The position numbers and the translations under genes were made by a program. Below are positions 19,196 through 31,474 of a stretch of 64,000 bases of DNA, in pieces (the stretch's first letter is position 1; every line of letters begins with the position of its first letter). The notes beneath the pieces are model-generated. The model was not told where the DNA came from and made no database searches. It saw nothing but the letters and a program-made list of their open reading frames with translations. The stretch spans positions 5,704,001 through 5,768,000 of the forward strand of contig JAYESD010000012.1 in NCBI GenBank assembly GCA_036927565.1, read 5' to 3'. Source of the DNA: Tuctoria greenei (taxonomy: Eukaryota > Streptophyta > Magnoliopsida > Poales > Poaceae).

Positions 19196-22100
19196 GATCG
19201 AGCTTGTATTCCATGTTATATATATGTCTTACCTATCCATACGTACGTTTTGGTGAATTTTCGAAGATATCAAATTTGCGTGAATTCATTGGGGCCTTCA
19301 ATTTTATTCAAAAAGCATTTTTTTCAAAAGAATGATCATAAATTCATTTTTATTCGGAATTGAGCTTGCATTTCATGTTGTATATGTCTTACATAGCCAT
19401 AAATAAGTTTTGAGGAAGTTTCGAAGATATCAGATCTTCGCATGAATTCAAAGGGGTTAGTCTTCGATTTTACTCAAAACATAGTTTACTTCAAAAGAAT
19501 GACTGTAAATTAATTTTTTTGTGACCGATCATGTATTCCATATTGTTTATGTCTTAAGTAGCCATACGTAAGTTTTGAAGAAGTTTCAAAGATACTAATT
19601 TTTCGCGTGAATTCAATGGGGTTAGCATTCAATTTACTCAAAACACCATTTTCTTCAAAAAAATGACCATAAATTCATTTTTCTTTTAGATCGAGCTTGT
19701 ATTCCATGTTTTATATGTCTTATGTAGCTATACACAAGTTTTCTTTAAGTTTTGAAGATATAAAATTCTCATGTGAATGGAAAGAGGTTAGCCTTCGATT
19801 TTACTTAAAAAAAATAATTTTCTTGAAAACAATGACCGTAAATTTATTTTTCTTCTAGAACCGATGTTGTAATTTATGTTGTATATGTCTTACATAGCCA
19901 TACGTAAGTTTTGGGGAAGTTACAAAGACACTAAATTTTTACGTGAATTCAAAAGTGTTAGCAATGGATTTTAATCAAAACATACTTTTCTTCAAAAGAA
20001 TGAGCGTAAATTCATTTTCTTCTAGAATCGAGCTTGTCATGTTGTGTATGTCTTACGTAGTCATACATAAGTTTTGGTGAAGTTTCAAAGATATCAAACT
20101 TTCACGTGAATTTATCAAAATGCAGTTTTCATAAAACAATGACCGCAAATTCATTTTTCTTTGAGATTGAGATTCTATTCCATATTGTACCTATCTTATG
20201 TCGCCATACGTAAGTTTTGAGGGGTTCCGAAGATATCAAATTTTCGTGTGAATTCAAAAGGGTTAGCTTTCGATTTTACTCAAAATGCAATTTTCATCAG
20301 AAGAATAAACGCAAATTATTTTTTATTTGAGATTGAGCTTTTATTCCATGTTTTATATGTCTTACATATCCATACGTATGTCTTGGTTAAGTTTCGAATA
20401 TATGAAATTTTCGTGTGAATTCAAAATAGTTAGCTTTTGATTCTACTCAAAATGTAGTTTCCTTAAAAAGAATCACCGTAAATTTATTTTTCTTCGAAAC
20501 CAAGCTTGTATTCTATGTTGTGTATTTCTTACGTAGTCATACGTAAGTTTTAGGGAAGTTTGAAAGATACCAATTTTTTCTGTGAATTCAATGGGGTTAG
20601 TCTTTAATTTTACTCAAAACATACTTTTCTTCAAAAGAATGATGTAAATTAATTTTTCTTCGATTGAGCTTGTATTCCAAGTTGTATACATCTTAAGTAG
20701 CCATACATATGTTTTGCAAAATTCTAGAAAATATCAAATTCTCGTGTGAATTCAAAGGGGTTAGACTTCGATTTTACTCAAAACGCAGTTTTTTTTTTCA
20801 AAAAAAATGATCGTAAACTCATTTTTCTTTGAGATCGATCTTGTATTCCATGTTATATTTGTCTTAGGTAGCCATACGTAAGTTTGAGTAAGTTTTGAAA
20901 ATATCAAATTTTCACGTGGATGCAAAGGAGGTTAGCCTTCGATTTTACTCAAAATGCAATTTTTTTAAAAGAATGATCGTAAATTCATTTTTATTCAAGA
21001 TCGAGCTTGTATTCCTTGTTGTATATATCTTGCGCAGCCATACTTGTGTTTTGAAGAAGTTCCAAAGTTATCAAATTTTCACGTGAAATCAAAAGGGTTA
21101 GCATTTGATTTTACTAAAAAAACAGTTTCCCTCAAAAGAATGAATATAAATTTATTTTTCTTCGAGATCGAGATTTGTATTACTTGTTGTATATGTTTTA
21201 CATAGCGAGACTTAAGTTTTGGAGTAGTTTTTAAGGTATCAAAATTTAGCAAAAAATCCAAATGGGTTAGCCTTCAATTTTACTCAAAACGCGGTTTTCT
21301 TCAAAAGAATGATTGTATATTTGTTTTTCCAAGATCGAGCTTATATTTCATGTCGGATATGTATTACATAGCCATACTTAAGTTTGGGGATGTTTCGATG
21401 GTACCAAATTCTCGCGTGAAATTAAAGGGGATAGCCTTCAATTTTACTTAAAATGCAGTTTTCTTCAAAAAATGACTGTAAATTCATTTTTCTTCGAGAT
21501 TGAGCTTGTATTCCTTGTTATATATGTCTTATGTAGTCATACTTAAGTTTTGGAAAAGTTTCAAAGGTATCAAATTGTCGCCTAAAATCAAATGAGTTAG
21601 GTTTTGATTTTACTGAAATTGCGATTTTCTTCAAAAGAATGACTGTAAGTTCATTTTTCTTCGAGATCGATCTTGTATTCCTTGTTGTATATGCCTTGAA
21701 TAGCCTTTAAGTTTTGTGTCAGTTTCGAATGTATCAAAATTTCACGTAAAATCAAAGGGTTAGTTTTCTTCAAAAGAATGACCATAAATTCATTTTTCAA
21801 GATCGATCTTGTATTCCTTGTAGAGTATGTGTTACGTAACCATACTTATGTTTTGGGGACGTTCAAAAGATATCAAATTTTCGCGAGAAAATTAAAGGGG
21901 TTAGACTTCAATTTTACTCAAAACATAGTTCCCTTAAAAAGAATGATCATAAATTCATTTTTTTCGACATCGAGCTTGTATTTCTTTCGGATATCTGTTA
22001 TGTAGCCATACTTAGGTTTTGTGAAAGTTCAAAGGTATCAAATTTTCAAGTGAAATAAAAGGGGTTAGCCTCCGATTTTACTCAAAATGCAGTTTTCTTA

Positions 22101-24530
22101 AAAAAAAATGATCATAAATTCATTTTTCTTCAAGATCAAGCTTGTATTCCATGTCAGAAATTCATTTTTCTTGGAGATCTGGCTTGTATTACTTGTCGGA
22201 TATGTGTTGCATAGTATTATGTAAGTTTTGGAGATGATTTGAAGGTATATAATTCTTGCATGAAATCGAAGGAGTTTGTCGAAGTGTTTGATACGATACT
22301 TCCCCAGGACCCGCTGAGAAGCAGCCCGCGGAGGTTCTTTTATGGTTGGGGCACGCAAAGATCAAGATGATGACCTCAAGGATTTACGTGGTTCGGGCAG
22401 CCTGAGCGTAACACCCTACTCCACGGGGTTTGTGTAATTGTATTGAGCGAGTGTGTTCGCTAGGGTCAGATTGAATCAGATCCCATCCCCCTATCCGTGC
22501 GGTGCAGCCCTTTTATAGTTCTAAGTACTGACTGTTACGAAGCTGTTCTGGCCCGACATGTGGCCCTGGCGTGCTTAATGACCTAATACACTGTCTAAAG
22601 GGTATTAAGTACATTTAATAGTGTGGTAACGTGCCTTCATGGCAGCGTTACCCCTATTAATGGTGTACTGATCGTGTGTCATTAATATAGTATTAATGAC
22701 ACATTATCAGACCTTGTAACTACTGCTTTAACCGTCCTTGAATGTTTGTAACAGACGTAATATGCTCATATTTCTATTGGTGATGAAGGTCTGGGGGCTC
22801 CACACGTGGCAGATTCGGAGCTTTCCCTCGCGGGTGGATAGGTCCGGGGTTGCTGTACATGTGTTGGTATCGGAGCTCCTCTCTGACGGGGACTGGGTCC
22901 GGGGGTGTTGTACACGTGTAGTCGCCGGAGCTTCTCTTGGTTGGGAGTTTTGTTCCGGTTTTATTTTACACGTGTTAACCCGGGATCCAGCCATGTGAGG
23001 GGAGCGGGTCCGGTGCTACGTGACATGTGGGACCTGCAAGGACCTTCGACTCTGACGAGTGGAACTTTCTTGCACTTTTTGCTGTATCGTGGGGTACCCG
23101 GTACATAGGGTACCGACAGAGTCACCTTTTGATTTCACTCGAAACGTGGTTTTCTTCAATAGAAGGATACTTAACTTTTGAGGAATTTTTGAAGTTATAA
23201 ATTTTTTGCATGAAATTAAAGAGGTTAGCCTTCGATTTTACTCAAAACGTAATTTTCTTCAAAGGAAGGGGTGTGAATTCATTTTTATTTGAGATTGGGC
23301 ATGTATTACTTGTCGGATATGTGTTACATAGTCATAATTAAGTTTGAAGAAGTTTCGAAGGTATCAAATTTTCACGTGAAATCAAAGGAGTTAGCCTTTG
23401 GTTTCTCTAAAAATGTGGTTTTTACAAAATAATGGTCGTAAGTTTATTTTTTTCGAGATCAAGCTTGTATTACTTTTTGGATATGTGTTACATAATCATA
23501 CTTAAGTTATAGAGAAGTTTTGAAGCTATCAAATTTTCGTGTGAAATCAAAGGAGTTAGCCTTCGGTTTAACTCAAAATGCGGTTCAAAAGAAGGGTTGT
23601 AAATTTATTTATTTTTGAGATCAAACTTGTATTACTTTGTCGGATATGTATTACATAATATACTTAAGTTTTTGAGAAGTTTCGAAGTTATCAACATTTC
23701 GAGTGAAATCAAAGGGGTTAGCCTTCGATAGCACTCAAAACGCGATTTTCTCTCAAAAGAAGGTTGGTAAATTATTATTTCTTTGAGATCAAGCTTGTAT
23801 GACTTGTCGGATTGTGTTTAAATGATCATACTTAAGTTTTGGGAAAATTTCAAATGTATCAATTTTCATGTGAAATCGAAGTGGTTAGCCTTCAATTTCA
23901 CTTAAAACATGGTTATATTTCTTATCGGCTATGTGTATGTAGTCATACTTAAATTTTAAGAGAGTTTCGATATCAAATTTTCACGAAAAAATTAAAAGGG
24001 TTAGCCTTCGATTTTACCGAGAATGGAGTTTTCTTGAAAAGATAGACCATAAATTCATTTATTTTTCGAGATCAAGCTTGTACTCCTTATCAACTATGTG
24101 TTATGTAGTAATGCGAGTTTCAAAGTTATCAATTTTTCTTAAAAAATTCAAAAGGATTAGTCTTCGATTTTACCGAAAACGGAGTTTTCTTTAAAAATAG
24201 GTCCTATGTTAATTTTTCTTCGCGGCTGAGCTTGTATTCCTTATTGACTAAAGTCGTACTTAAGTTTTGAGTAAGTTTCGAAGCGATCAATCTGTTGTGA
24301 AAATTACAAAGGTGTCGACCTTCAATTTTACTAAAAATGAAGTTTTATTTAAAAAACGGGTCGTAAATTTATTTTCCTTTGAGATCTAGCTTGTATTCCT
24401 TATTGCCTATGTGTTACATAGAAATTTTTAATTTCTGATGAAATTTTGATGGTATCAATTTTCGCGAAAAATCTAAATGTGTTGACCTTGGATTTTACGA
24501 AAAATGAATTTTCTTCAAAAACGGGATCGA
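19196..24530. repeat. diverged ~165-bp satellite array, about 27 units
   Basis: Direct repeats of about 160-170 bp share the segments GATCGAGCTTGTATTCCATG, TATATGTCTTACGTAGCCAT, AAGTTTTGGGGAAGTTTCGA, GATATCAAATTTTCGCGTGA, GGGGTTAGCCTTCGATTTTA and TTTTCTTCAAAAGAATGACC. Units are strongly diverged with indels, so the array looks old and not recently homogenised. It starts directly at the CACTA-B terminus (the first bases GATCGAGCTTG belong to a unit) and is interrupted by a solo LTR at 22277-23118. Monomer size is in the nucleosomal range typical of plant satellites, but I do not recognise the sequence as a known centromere repeat. Confidence 0.8.
22277..23118 (-). mobile_element. solo LTR of the Tat-like gypsy family
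   Basis: An 842-bp insertion in the satellite starts TGTCGAAGTG and ends GGTACCGACA. It is flanked by GAGTT (22272-22276) and GAGTC (23119-23123), a near-perfect 5-bp target duplication. It shares ACGTGGTTCGGGC, CTACTCCACGGGG and the ACACGTG-containing half with the LTRs at 25975 and 47451. Its promoter (TATAAAAGG on the minus strand, 22508-22517) shows that it is oriented minus. No internal sequence is present, so it is the product of LTR-LTR recombination. Confidence 0.8.
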
Positions 24531-25645
24531 CAAGTGCGTGGAGCGAGAGTTCTTCTCCAAACACGGTTGTAGCTCGACCTTAAACAATGTCGTCAATTGC
24601 TCTAGGTCTTGGAGTTATTCTTAGAATACTCACGGCAAAAACTTCGTCTTCCTTACGTGACCCTCTTTGAGCACATGTTTGTGCAGATCAGCACAGTCAC
24701 TAAAGTTTGTTCATCGTTGTCGCCATTTCCCGCCACCACGAGACCTCATCACTGAGCTCCAGCATCCAGCCTCTTTGAACACTCACAAGCTCCACGCTTC
24801 CGCCAAAATCGACAGAGAAAGAGCTGGCTTAGAAGGGGCAAGGCGGGTTAGTCCAGGTCGGATTTGCTTGTCTCACTTACATATGATCCCACTTGTCAGC
24901 TCGACCTAAAGCTGTAACCATGACCACCTCAGCATGTATTGTACCAAAACTGATATGCAAAATCACACAAAAGGTTTTATTATATGGTACTGCCTCCACG
25001 TCAAAGATGATAAATATTGAATATCGAGGGTGTATCGTAAAGATGAGAAGGTAAATAACAGCCCACACTGCGGCTGGAATCAGACCCACGGTTGTGGTCT
25101 TGTCTGGCATAATTTCTCAATTAACTCTTTAACAAATTTAATCACTTAGACTTTCAAATACGTAGCTTTTCATCTCACTCCCAAAAAATCGCTTCCCGTA
25201 ATGAATTAGGAGATAAATTGGAGAAAAAACAGTCTTCTACCAGCTTTTGACCGCTTAGGCTGTCTGAGGCAAATGCATAATTATCCCTCAAATGCCTCTT
25301 CTCACTTCACTTTCTACCTTCTAACAGATGAGGCATATAACAGACGAGGCATACAGCGAATTCATTTTGCCTCGGGTGCTTGCCGGTCCGCAAATATGCG
25401 AACGCTAGATGGAGGAGACATATCTCGCTCGATCGTCTTCCCCGATCTTTTCTCTTGTTCTCCCCTGCCAAAAGTTGCGCCATCTTCTTCCCCGTCCCCA
25501 CATCTTCTACCCTGTCGCCTCCATCTGCCACGGCGACAATGGTCACCCCTCTCTGCCCGCCTCTCCCTCCCTTTTGAGCGGCCGCCCTCGCCCAGCCCTA
25601 CAGTGCCGCCTCCCCTTCCTTCCTGCACGCGACCATCTGCTCGAT
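24531..25645. other. stretch without supported genes
   Basis: Mixed-composition sequence between the satellite and the orphan CACTA end. Short open frames (near 24667 and 25273-25814 on both strands) have no recognisable domain and overlap each other on opposite strands. No repeat structure or terminal motif stood out. Confidence 0.4.
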
Positions 25646-25974
25646 CACTGCAAGGATTCCGGTTTATCGCAACGAAAAAATTCATCGCAATAGGTTGTTT
25701 TTCGTCGCAATAGGTCGTTGTTGCAACGAAAAAGAGTGTGACGATAGTTTTTACGAATCGTCGTAATAATTCCCGTGGCAACAGGTTATTGCGATGCCTT
25801 GACATCCGTGGCAATTAGTATGGTATTGCAACGATTTCACATCGGTGGAAAATAAGACGCTTTTGCAACGTTTTCATGTATTGCCACGATTTAACGTATT
25901 GCAACGAATAGTACGGTATTGCAACGGGTTCACGATCATGGTAAATAGTACGGTATTGCAACGATTTCATATTT
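25646..25974 (+). mobile_element. orphan 5' end of a family-B-like CACTA element
   Basis: CACTGCAAGGATTCCGG at 25646 differs from the family-B terminus CACTACAAGGTTTCTG by a few bases and is followed, at the same distance, by a GCAACGA motif. The next 300 bp repeat GCAACGA, CGTGGCAA and TTGCAACGA motifs like those of the 71-bp array, but not in regular units. The fragment is cut at about 25975 by the LTR of the next element. No transposase remains. Confidence 0.6.
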
Positions 25975-26841
25975 TTCGGAGTGTGATTCTGGCAATTCTC
26001 CCGGCACTATTGTTAATAGACCGCGGAGTTTCTTAGTTCAGTTGTGGGCACGCAGAGATTCAGAACAAGATGGTGATTTGACACGAGGATTTACGTGGTT
26101 CGGGCCACCTGAGCATAATACCCTACTCCACGGGTGTGTGTTGTTGTTGTAGAGCGTCTGAGCGCTTGTATGAGATATCAGAGTGTCTGGACCTGAGCGC
26201 GTGTCCGAGATCGTTCCCCTCTGTGTATCGCTCAGCCAGTCCTTTTATAGTACAAGGGCTGGCCGTTACATCATTAGCCTGGCCCAACATATGGCTTTGG
26301 TGGTTACTGATGCCTAATACACAGTTAATATGCTTAATTCCCCTTAATAGCGTGATAACGCCCTTTAATGGTGGCGTTACTGGTATTAAGGGTCGTCCGA
26401 TCGTGTGTCATTAAGATAGTATTAATGACACGTAATCAGGTCTTGAAGTCTTTAATGCTCCTTGAAGGTCCGAGCCGTTGGAGGTCCACCAATCTGCCTG
26501 TTGAAGTTGAAGGTCCGGCGGTTGGACATGTGGCAGCTCCAGAGCTTACAGTCTTGGACGAGTAGGTCCGGTGCTATTGTACACGTGTCGGTACTGGAGC
26601 TTCCCTCTGTCGGGGGTTAGGTCCGGGGGTGCCACACAGGTATCTAGTCTAGAGCTTTCTCGTGTATGGAATGTAGCTCCGGTTTTATGATACATGTGGC
26701 GGCACTGAGACTAACCATAGAAGGGAGGCAGGTCCGGTTCCGAGTGACACGTGGAGCTTTTGAAGTTCTTCACCTCTGATAGGTGGAGTTCTTTGCACTC
26801 TTCGCAGTTCCGAGGGGTATCCGGTACGCAGGGTACCGACA
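25975..26841 (-). mobile_element. LTR of Tat-like gypsy element 2 (its 3' LTR in minus orientation)
   Basis: Ends GGTACCGACA at 26841; the left edge near 25975 is placed by comparison with the copies at 22277 and 47451. The minus strand carries TATAAAAGG (26241-26249). Immediately to the right, the minus strand reads GGTCCAGGGGGCCAC/TGTCGG, a purine-rich tract next to the LTR start, which marks this as the 3' LTR of a minus-strand element. The ORF that follows therefore lies between pol and the 3' LTR, in antisense. Confidence 0.75.
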
Positions 26842-27380
26842 GTGGCCCCCTGGACCCACCTCTGGGAGAGACCTTTTGGATTAAGTCATTTTGCCGGAGG
26901 TGGGTCCACCTTTCGATTTCTATGTCGTGTCTTCAAGGGTTTTTGGATGTGCCGTTGACGTGGTGGTTCGCAGTTAAACCATTGCCGCGTGGCATCTTCA
27001 GGACGCGGCAGGTGAGATCTGCGCGTGCGGATCTCACGCAATTGAAAGTCGCCGATTCCCAATAAGAAAACTATATCGGTTCCGCGCGTCCTGTCAAGCC
27101 GCCGCCCTCGAGTTTCCTGCCTCTCATGATGACAACTGTTCGCCTGGGATAAGGACCTTGACTTGCTCATCTGGGTGGCCCTGGGCCCCCTTGTCATTGG
27201 CAGGGTGAAATTTTTGAACTGTATCCATGGCCCTTCAGCGGTTTCCATCCAAGCGTTGCGGGGGCTTACTTAAGAAGGAAAGCGCACACCGTTTGGGGAT
27301 TCCTTACGCCTTCATTTGAACTTGCGCTCGAATCCTCTAAACTTTTTCTTACTTTTCCTCTCTCGCCCCACCGTGCTGCG

Positions 27381-30172
27381 ATGGAGTTGGGTCTCTGCAA
27401 GAGCCATCTCACGACCGATGACGATTTGAAGAAGGTCCGGACCTACATGGGGTGGTCCAGCGACTCCTTCAACCACCTGGTCCGGCGACATGGTGTACTT
27501 TTCTGCATACCCCATGGTGGGACTGATCCCACCCTTCTCAAATTTTCTTTTGATGTTGTTAGACTTCTATGGTCTGTAGTTGTACCACCTTGGCCCCCAC
27601 TCCATTCTTCTTGTGTCAACATTCGTCCACTTCTGCGAGATGTGGGTGGGTATTCCCCCCTGCGTCGAGCTTTTCCGTACCTTCTTCACCATCCACACTA
27701 CCGGCAAGAGTGACGAGTATCTTGGCTTCTACTATTTTGTGAAGCACAAGAAATGCCCTCACAAGTACTTGAGGTCGTTTCCTTCCGACAAGTGGGATGA
27801 CTGGAAGAAGGATTGGATTGTCGTCACGGCAGAGGAGCACGAGAAGCTGGAGCTGCCTGAGGGTCTTCCCAATGTTGACACCGACGCTTGGAGCGAAGCT
27901 CTGGTGCTATCGGAGGCCTTCAACCGTGCCTTGACCAGGATCCGCCAATGTCTGGAAGGAGGGGTGACCCCCCAGACGGTATTCTGCAACTTCCTAGTCA
28001 ACAGGTGGGCTCCGCTGAAGAAGAGGGAGAAGCTCGCTTGGGCCCTCAAAAGCGTGATGGACGATGACCTGATTGAAATCGGTCTGAAGTCCAATTTGTA
28101 AGGCGCTGCTTTGGAGCTTCATCTCAAGAAGTTCCAGCATGGCATCGACGTCGAGGGCGACGACTTAACTCCGCCGGCGGATTTCCTCCTTTTGAACATG
28201 GAGGCGGAGTTCAGCAGGGAGCTCCAAAGGAAGATGTCGGTGCTTGATGACCTCGGCGAGGTAGACAGGCGTTCGACCACCAGATTGGTGATCCCTGGAG
28301 CTTCCGAGGGTGGCCCTACTTCCGCCCCGAGACAGAGAGCTGATGTCATTGGCAAGGGCAAAGAGTTGGCTGAGCCCTCCAGCCGAAAGAGGAAGTTGAA
28401 GCACTCTATCGGGAGGTCCGTCAGACATGCTCCTTCCACAACAACTCCTTCTCCTCGGCGGGGGAGGTCTTCAACGGCGACACCTACTCCAGCATCGGCG
28501 TCTTCCCGAGATGCCAACTCCGGTCGTGTGACTCCAGCACCAGGGCCAGCTAAGGGCTCTAGGTCCGAGGGTCCTTCACAGTCGAGGGGGGGGCCCCACC
28601 GAGACGTCGCTGACGGCAGAAACAAGCTCCGGAGGGCCTTCCAGAGTTACTTCGCCAGTTGCGACGGGTTCGGGCTCTGAGCGTCCGGTGAAGAGGTTCC
28701 GCGCTAGCTGGAGAGAAAGTCTTCCAAGGTAAATTTGATTTTTAACCTCAGTCTGTTACTTTTGTTGTGACCATATTTTGAGCTTCTTTATCCTTCATCC
28801 ACAGGGCATCCAAGAAAGGGGCTGAAGCTCCGGTTCCTACAACGACAACTGATGTTGTGCAGGCGGAAGCTCTGGCTCCAATTCCAGTGCCGCCCCAGAT
28901 GGTGGCGGAGGTCGCGGCAGCTCCGGCGCCAGCTGTCGTGGTTCTGGACCTCGACTCATCTCCTGAAGCTCCTGTGGTAGCGCCGGACCACGGGAATGAA
29001 GATGTACCAGCGGCACCAGCTCCGGAGGCTGAAGCTTCGGTTTTGGATGCTGTGATGACGGACGCTCCGGCCTCAGAGCCGGAGGTAGCTGCAGTTTCGG
29101 CCTTAGGTTTGAATGTTATTGAAGCCCCGGCGGAGGAGCTGGTGGTTGATGAAGTTTCGGCGCCTTAGCCGGTTGTCGCGGAGGTGCCGGTGCCTGAACC
29201 AATGGAGGTCGAAGCACCGGCGCCTGAACCGGCGGTGGAGGAGGCACCAGCGTCGGAGCCAGAAGTGGCCTCAGCTCCGGCCGAATCTTCAACGCCTGCC
29301 TCGGAGGTGGTAGTTCTGGAGGTACCCGCGCCTGAGCCAGGGTGCCAAGACGAAGTGACCGTTCCTCCGCCTGCGGGACCAGTTGCTGATGATATGGCGG
29401 CGGGACTTTAGGAGCCGACTCCGGTGGTAGAAACTTCCGTTGCAGGACCTTCCTCGGCGGTGACCGAGGCTATCTCGGAGGGTGGCCCTAGTGCCGCGGA
29501 AGCTCAGGGGACCACTCTTGTAGAGTGGGACCCAATTTTTGTTATGGAGAACCCGCTGGAACCAGCGGAGAGGACCCCGATAGGTCCGGAGTCGATCCCC
29601 CTGCCGTTATCTATCGACAATGCCTGCTCCAGCCTTCGTCAGGTCCAGCTGGCTTTTTATCATGACAGCAAGGCCCTCGAGGAGGAGCACCAAACCCTTA
29701 GGAGGTGGTGCAACCTGCTCCAATTCGAGACCAAGCTGGTGCAGACAAGATTGGTTGATGACAAGGAGTGGGTCAAGAGGGAGAAGGCCCAGATGGAGTA
29801 CTGGGGCCAGCTGCTGGACGAGAGGGAAAGCATGGTGCGATCCCTCAACAATCAGTCCCGGGATATCCATGAACAAGCCGTGGCTGCTAATGAAGCAGTG
29901 AATGATCGCCAGGAGAAGCTCAGTGCCATCCACGACAGTCTCGTCAACCGCTGGAACAAGATGCACTCTGGGTGACAAGATCCTTGCAGAGTGCACCAAG
30001 AAGCTGGAGGAGCTCTGCGAGAGCAAGGAGAAAAAGGCTTGGCGGCGGGGACAGGACCTCACGAAAAGGTAGAACGAAGTCGCTTCCAGGGAGAAGAAAG
30101 TGTGAGGCCGGGAGAGAGACCTGGTTGACCGTCGGAACAAGATCCACGCCAGGGAAGAGGAGCTTGCCAACT
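27381..30172 (+). pseudogene. antisense Transposase_28-type ORF, element 2 (broken)
   Basis: Starts at the ATG of MELGLCKSHLTTDDDLKKVR, matching the two other copies at 38997 and 48847. The N-terminal ~240 residues are of the 'putative gypsy type transposon' Transposase_28 family (MGWSSDSFNHLV, HSILLVSTFVHFCEMWVGIPP, EYLGFYYFVK, WDDWKKDWIV, FCNFLVNRWAPLKKREKLAW). A disordered Ser/Pro region and a phase-2 intron (28729-28804) follow, then an Ala/Pro/Glu-rich region, then a helical, charged C-terminal part (LEEEHQTLRRWCN, ILD-type heptads). Lesions: a ~38-bp deletion near 27488, a TAA at 28099, a frameshift near 28640, a TAG at 29166 and others. It is cut at 30172 by the LTR-like insertion. The role of this protein in the element is unknown. 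Confidence 0.7.
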
Positions 30173-31474
30173 GTTGACGGCTCCTAAGATATACTAACAA
30201 ATCATCCCCGACAACGATGCCAGAAATGCTTGTTGGTATTTCTTAGGCACTATTAACTAAACATCTCCAATTGATGTGTTAGAAATGCTTGTTAATCGTT
30301 CTATTGGATCGCAGAGTGAATTCCGCAAGTGCACGGAGGTATGAATGTAGAATTTCCCCTTAAGAATATTCCCAAGAGCGTCATTTATTTGATCCCAAAG
30401 CAAGGCAGGGTAGAGATATAACAATCATCAAGTGGAAAGGGTATAAAGGTCTAGGTAAGAATCTAGTAAGGATGGATAAAATAATAGTGGAGGTAGTGTG
30501 ACACACACAAAAGCTTTCAAGTCTAAGGGGGATAAGAGGATCCTAGAGGTTAGTTAAGGTTGAGAGTTATGGAGGTACTCCTACTATGCTCTATTGTACA
30601 TATACATAGTCTAAACTAATTATTCATAAGCTAGATCAATAGTGAATACTTATGCTATGTAGTTCAACACATCGGGCATGGGCTTACCCCTAGAAATACT
30701 AGGGCGACTCCCGCCAAGAGCCTGTGGTATAGCCGAACGTGGAGGATTACAAAGGACAGATAGGGCTGTCACCACCTACTGCCTACCTCTTCAATTCGTG
30801 GGTCTACGAGACATCCAATGCTACTTAGCTATCCTAGCACCATGCTAGCATATTAAGTAATTACCTTAAGAGCCTAGACACAATCCATCCTAAGGCAATG
30901 AATTGAATCATCATTGAACCAATGTTGATACACAACATAATTATTCATACTAACCTAGTTATGTTATAATTAACTAGACTATAGTGGGGGTCTATAGGTT
31001 CTATGATAATGAGATATGTTCATGATGGAACAGTCATAGAAGCTATACCTTCCACATACATGGACTCCACAATCAAACAAGAAACGCTTTGCCCAAGTAT
31101 ATATATAAGTAGAGACTAAAGATACTATCTTTATTATGCATAATGTCACAAATACAAGAAATAATACATGAGTCATACCTTTCCCAATGTAGGATTGGGA
31201 AGAGAGAGACTCCTTACTCCTTTCCCAATTTGGACTTGGGACTAGAGACTCTCCTCTCTACAACCTAACTCCTCTAAGACTATGGATGATAGTGTATACA
31301 ATAGAGATGAAACTCAAGTGGTGTGTGTTGAAGTGAGGGGTAGGGGGGGCATATTTATACTAGTGTTGAGGTTGGTTCCCGTCACCAAAAGCACGTGAAT
31401 CAGTCACCATTGACTCCGGGGAGCTGGAAGGAGCCAACACGTGGAGGCTGACTGAGTTTGGTGCAAAGACCAGG
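30173..31474. mobile_element. LTR-like insertion of a further retrotransposon family (truncated)
   Basis: It begins TGTTGACGGCTCCTAAGATA exactly where the antisense ORF stops matching its homologs. It continues with non-coding sequence of LTR character (GAATTCCGCAAGTGCACGGA, GGGTCTACGAGACATCC) and duplicated TCCTTTCCCAATTTGGACTTGG-like segments (31180-31250; first copy TTTCCCAATGTAGGATTGG). The five bases before it are CCAAC, and CCAAC recurs near 31435, but no clean CA-terminated right end is visible. At about 31475 the sequence changes to chromovirus gag. Confidence 0.45.

Noticed and set aside
19196..24530. Idea that the satellite is the known rice or maize centromere repeat
   Set aside because: Monomer length is compatible, but I could not recognise the sequence as CentO or CentC, and the divergence is far too high for an active centromere array.
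24667..25814. Several 80-150 codon frames on both strands
   Set aside because: Overlapping frames on opposite strands without recognisable domains or conserved starts; no evidence for coding.
11650..25974. Idea that 25646 is the far end of the same CACTA element as 11708-19195
   Set aside because: The sequence at 25646 is a 5'-type terminus pointing right, whereas the element at 11708 already ends in a 3' terminus at 19195; they must be separate elements.
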